Assembly (NCBI GenBank): GCA_030696345.1
Contig: JAUYSK010000016.1
Location: 372,001-436,000 of the forward strand
Direction of reading: 5' to 3'
Origin: Azonexus sp.
GTDB taxonomy: Bacteria > Pseudomonadota > Gammaproteobacteria > Burkholderiales > Rhodocyclaceae
DNA: 64,000 nt
Made by a program: the position numbers and the translations under genes. Shown one piece after another: positions 62,417-64,000 of the stretch. The notes below the pieces were generated by a model. It did no database searches, was not told where the DNA came from, and saw nothing but the letters and a program-made list of their open reading frames with translations. Position 1 is the first letter of the stretch. Every line of letters starts with the position of its first letter.

Positions 62417-63174
62417 TGGGCGACCCTTTCAAGAATTTCCTTGGCGAGCGCGCTGTAGGCCTGCGCACCCTTCGAGTTTTTGTCAAAAGCGAGGACTGGC
62501 TTGCCATACGAAGGTGCTTCGGCCAGTCGAACATTGCGCGGCACAATGGTCTTGTAGACCTTGTCGCCGAAGTGGCTCTCCAGTTCACTGGAGACCTGCT
62601 GGGTCAGCGTGCTTTGCGAGTTGTACATGGTGCGTAGCAGGCCTTCGATTTCCAGGCGTGAATTCAAATGGGTGCGCACCTTGCGCAAGGTCTCGACCAG
62701 ATCGGAGAGACCTTCCAGCGCGTAATACTCGCACTGCATCGGGATCAGGACAGAATCCGAGGCCACTAGACCATTTACGGTCAGCATGTTGAGCGCTGGC
62801 GGGCAATCAATCAGAATGAAGTCGTAGGTGGCGTGACCGGCCTGCAGGGCATTTTTCAGGCGGTATTCGCGCTGGTCAAGATCGATCAGCTCGACCTCGG
62901 CACCAGCCAATTCGCGATTGGCCGGCAGGACGTCGAAGTCAAAATCAGTCTTGATGCAGACTTCGGCCAGCGTCGCGGCGCCGATCAGCAATTGATAGAC
63001 GGTGGGCAGCGCCTCTTTCTTGGTGATGCCCGCACCGGTCGTCGCATTGCCCTGTGGATCGAGGTCGATCAGCAGGACGCGCTTGCCTTCGGCGGCGAGC
63101 GAAGCGGCCAGATTGACCGCGGTGGTCGTCTTGCCGACGCCGCCCTTCTGGTTGGTGATGGCGAGTACTTTCAT
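62413..63174 (-). CDS. parA: Chromosome-partitioning ATPase ParA
   Basis: A 253-residue ParA/Soj with the deviant Walker [19 protein letters not shown], and I-D-C-P-P-A-L. Moves ParB-bound origins by a nucleoid gradient. Overlaps rsmG and parB by four bases each. Confidence 0.98.
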   Translation of the reverse strand: MKVLAITNQKGGVGKTTTAVNLAASLAAEGKRVLLIDLDPQGNATTGAGITKKEALPTVYQLLIGAATLAEVCIKTDFDFDVLPANRELAGAEVELIDLDQREYRLKNALQAGHATYDFILIDCPPALNMLTVNGLVASDSVLIPMQCEYYALEGLSDLVETLRKVRTHLNSRLEIEGLLRTMYNSQSTLTQQVSSELESHFGDKVYKTIVPRNVRLAEAPSYGKPVLAFDKNSKGAQAYSALAKEILERVAQ

Positions 63175-63788
63175 GACCCGGCTTTCAAAATGATCAAATG
63201 TCGTTCGGCATCGAGCCCCGGCACAGCGAGCGGAACAATCGCTTCGACCGTGATGTCGGCGGGGAGCGCCTTGAGTTCGTCGTCCGGGCGTTGGCCCTTC
63301 ATGGCCAGCCAGCGGCCTCCCGGCACCAGCAGGTGGCGGGTCAGGCTGATGAACAGAGCAATTTCCGCAAAGGCGCGTGAACTGATCTGGTCATATTGGC
63401 CCTGCATTTCCTCGACCCGGGCGTGGTGTACCGTAACATTCCTGAGTGTCAGTTCGATGGCTGCTTGCTGCAGGAAGGTGGTTTTCTTTTGCACGGTATC
63501 GACCATGCTGACTGATAAATCAGGACGGGCGATGGCCAGAGGAATACCCGGCAATCCGCCGCCACTGCCAACATCAAGCAAGCTGCCATTGCCGACATGC
63601 GGCAGGATGGCCAGCGAGTCGAGCAGATGGTGCGAGATGGCCTGTTGAGGATCCCGTAGCGCGGTCAGGTTGTAAGTTTTGTTCCACTTCAGCAGCAGGT
63701 CGCGGAAGGCGAGCAGTTTTTGCTGCAAGGCTTCCGGTAATTCCAGTCCGAGTTCGTGCAAGCCTGCGGTCAAGGTGATGCTGCTCAT
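63171..63788 (-). CDS. rsmG: 16S rRNA (guanine527-N7)-methyltransferase RsmG
   Basis: A 205-residue methyltransferase (formerly gidB). SAM motif [15 protein letters not shown]; also the N-terminal W-N-K-T-Y-N-L-T-A. Its loss gives low-level streptomycin resistance in other bacteria. It is coupled to mnmG by a four-base overlap. Confidence 0.97.
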   Translation of the reverse strand: MSSITLTAGLHELGLELPEALQQKLLAFRDLLLKWNKTYNLTALRDPQQAISHHLLDSLAILPHVGNGSLLDVGSGGGLPGIPLAIARPDLSVSMVDTVQKKTTFLQQAAIELTLRNVTVHHARVEEMQGQYDQISSRAFAEIALFISLTRHLLVPGGRWLAMKGQRPDDELKALPADITVEAIVPLAVPGLDAERHLIILKAGS

Positions 63789-64000
63789 GCTGCGCGCGAA
63801 AGATTGAGGCGCTTCAGGTGAATCAACAGCAGCGAAACTGTTGCCGGCGTGATGCCCTGAATGCGCGAAGCCTGGCCGATGGTCTGTGGTTTGTGCTGCG
63901 CCAGTTTCTGCTTGGCCTCGTTGGAGAGGCCAGCCACCTTGCTGTAGTCGAGGTCGAGCGGTAGCGTCGTGCTTTCGTAGGAACCCGAACGGGCAACCTC
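63785..64000 (-). CDS. mnmG: tRNA uridine-5-carboxymethylaminomethyl enzyme MnmG, C-terminal end
   Basis: The last 71 codons of mnmG (gidA), cut by the window edge. The translated C-terminus reads L-P-L-D-L-D-Y, then L-S-N-E-A-K-Q-K-L and [12 protein letters not shown], the signature of the MnmE-interacting helical domain. It forms the start of the mnmG-rsmG-parA-parB unit. Confidence 0.95.
   Translation of the reverse strand, partial: EVARSGSYESTTLPLDLDYSKVAGLSNEAKQKLAQHKPQTIGQASRIQGITPATVSLLLIHLKRLNLSRAA

Overview
The window looks like a chromosomal segment of a Gram-negative betaproteobacterium, most likely of the Rhodocyclales (Dechloromonas/Azonexus-like). This is inferred from the set of core genes, their order and the high-GC coding style; no database search was possible. 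It is almost wholly coding. No gap between genes exceeds about 240 bases. I see no rRNA or tRNA gene, insertion sequence, prophage or CRISPR array. The right end (mnmG-rsmG-parA-parB followed by the complete atpIBEFHAGDC operon) is the arrangement usually found near the chromosomal replication origin. Four parS-like palindromes spread over the window fit that placement.

Layout. 1-2.2 kb: the end of a type II fatty-acid/polyketide-like locus (two acyl carrier proteins, a ketosynthase and a COG4648-like membrane protein cut by the window edge), resembling aryl-polyene loci. 2.2-10.6 kb: a reverse-strand series for disulfide reduction (dsbD), cutA, an ABC-2 exporter, a hydrolase and a [2Fe-2S] protein. 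A forward-strand cyclic-di-GMP gene (Cache-PAS-GGDEF-EAL) separates the exporter ATPase from its permease. 10.6-16.8 kb: P-type ATPase, VanZ-like protein, sodium:solute symporter, rluA and a small secreted protein. 16.8-22.9 kb: recA-recX running directly into lptB-rpoN-hpf, then ptsN-hprK-psiF-like. A very good LexA box lies upstream of recA and also upstream of the divergent small gene plus rluA.

22.9-43.6 kb: an FHA-cyclase, ttcA, a FIST protein paired with a large hybrid histidine kinase, a MidA-like methyltransferase, a YjfB-like small protein, a DUF2905 protein, cca, an NDUFA9-like SDR protein, a DUF1631 protein, slt, a 5-formyl-THF cyclo-ligase, and a sulfur operon (sbp, degenerate EAL protein, cysK, patB/malY-like lyase, small membrane protein). 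43.6-54.5 kb: a stand-alone carbonic anhydrase-like protein related to the carboxysomal CsoSCA type, ilvA, a 1291-residue flavin/iron-sulfur oxidoreductase, a HIT protein, a PilZ-like protein of unknown role, and DUF971-ubiE-ubiJ. 54.5-64 kb: ATP synthase, parAB, rsmG and the end of mnmG.

Themes. Signalling is prominent: an apparently intact GGDEF-EAL enzyme, a catalytically dead EAL protein inside a cysteine operon, a possible PilZ-like effector, a class III cyclase fused to FHA, and a FIST/hybrid-kinase pair. The least explained items are the degenerate EAL protein embedded in the sulfate/cysteine operon, the carbonic anhydrase-like protein divergent from that operon across an AT-rich region with an 18-bp perfect palindrome, and the SOS box shared by recA and a small secreted protein-rluA unit.
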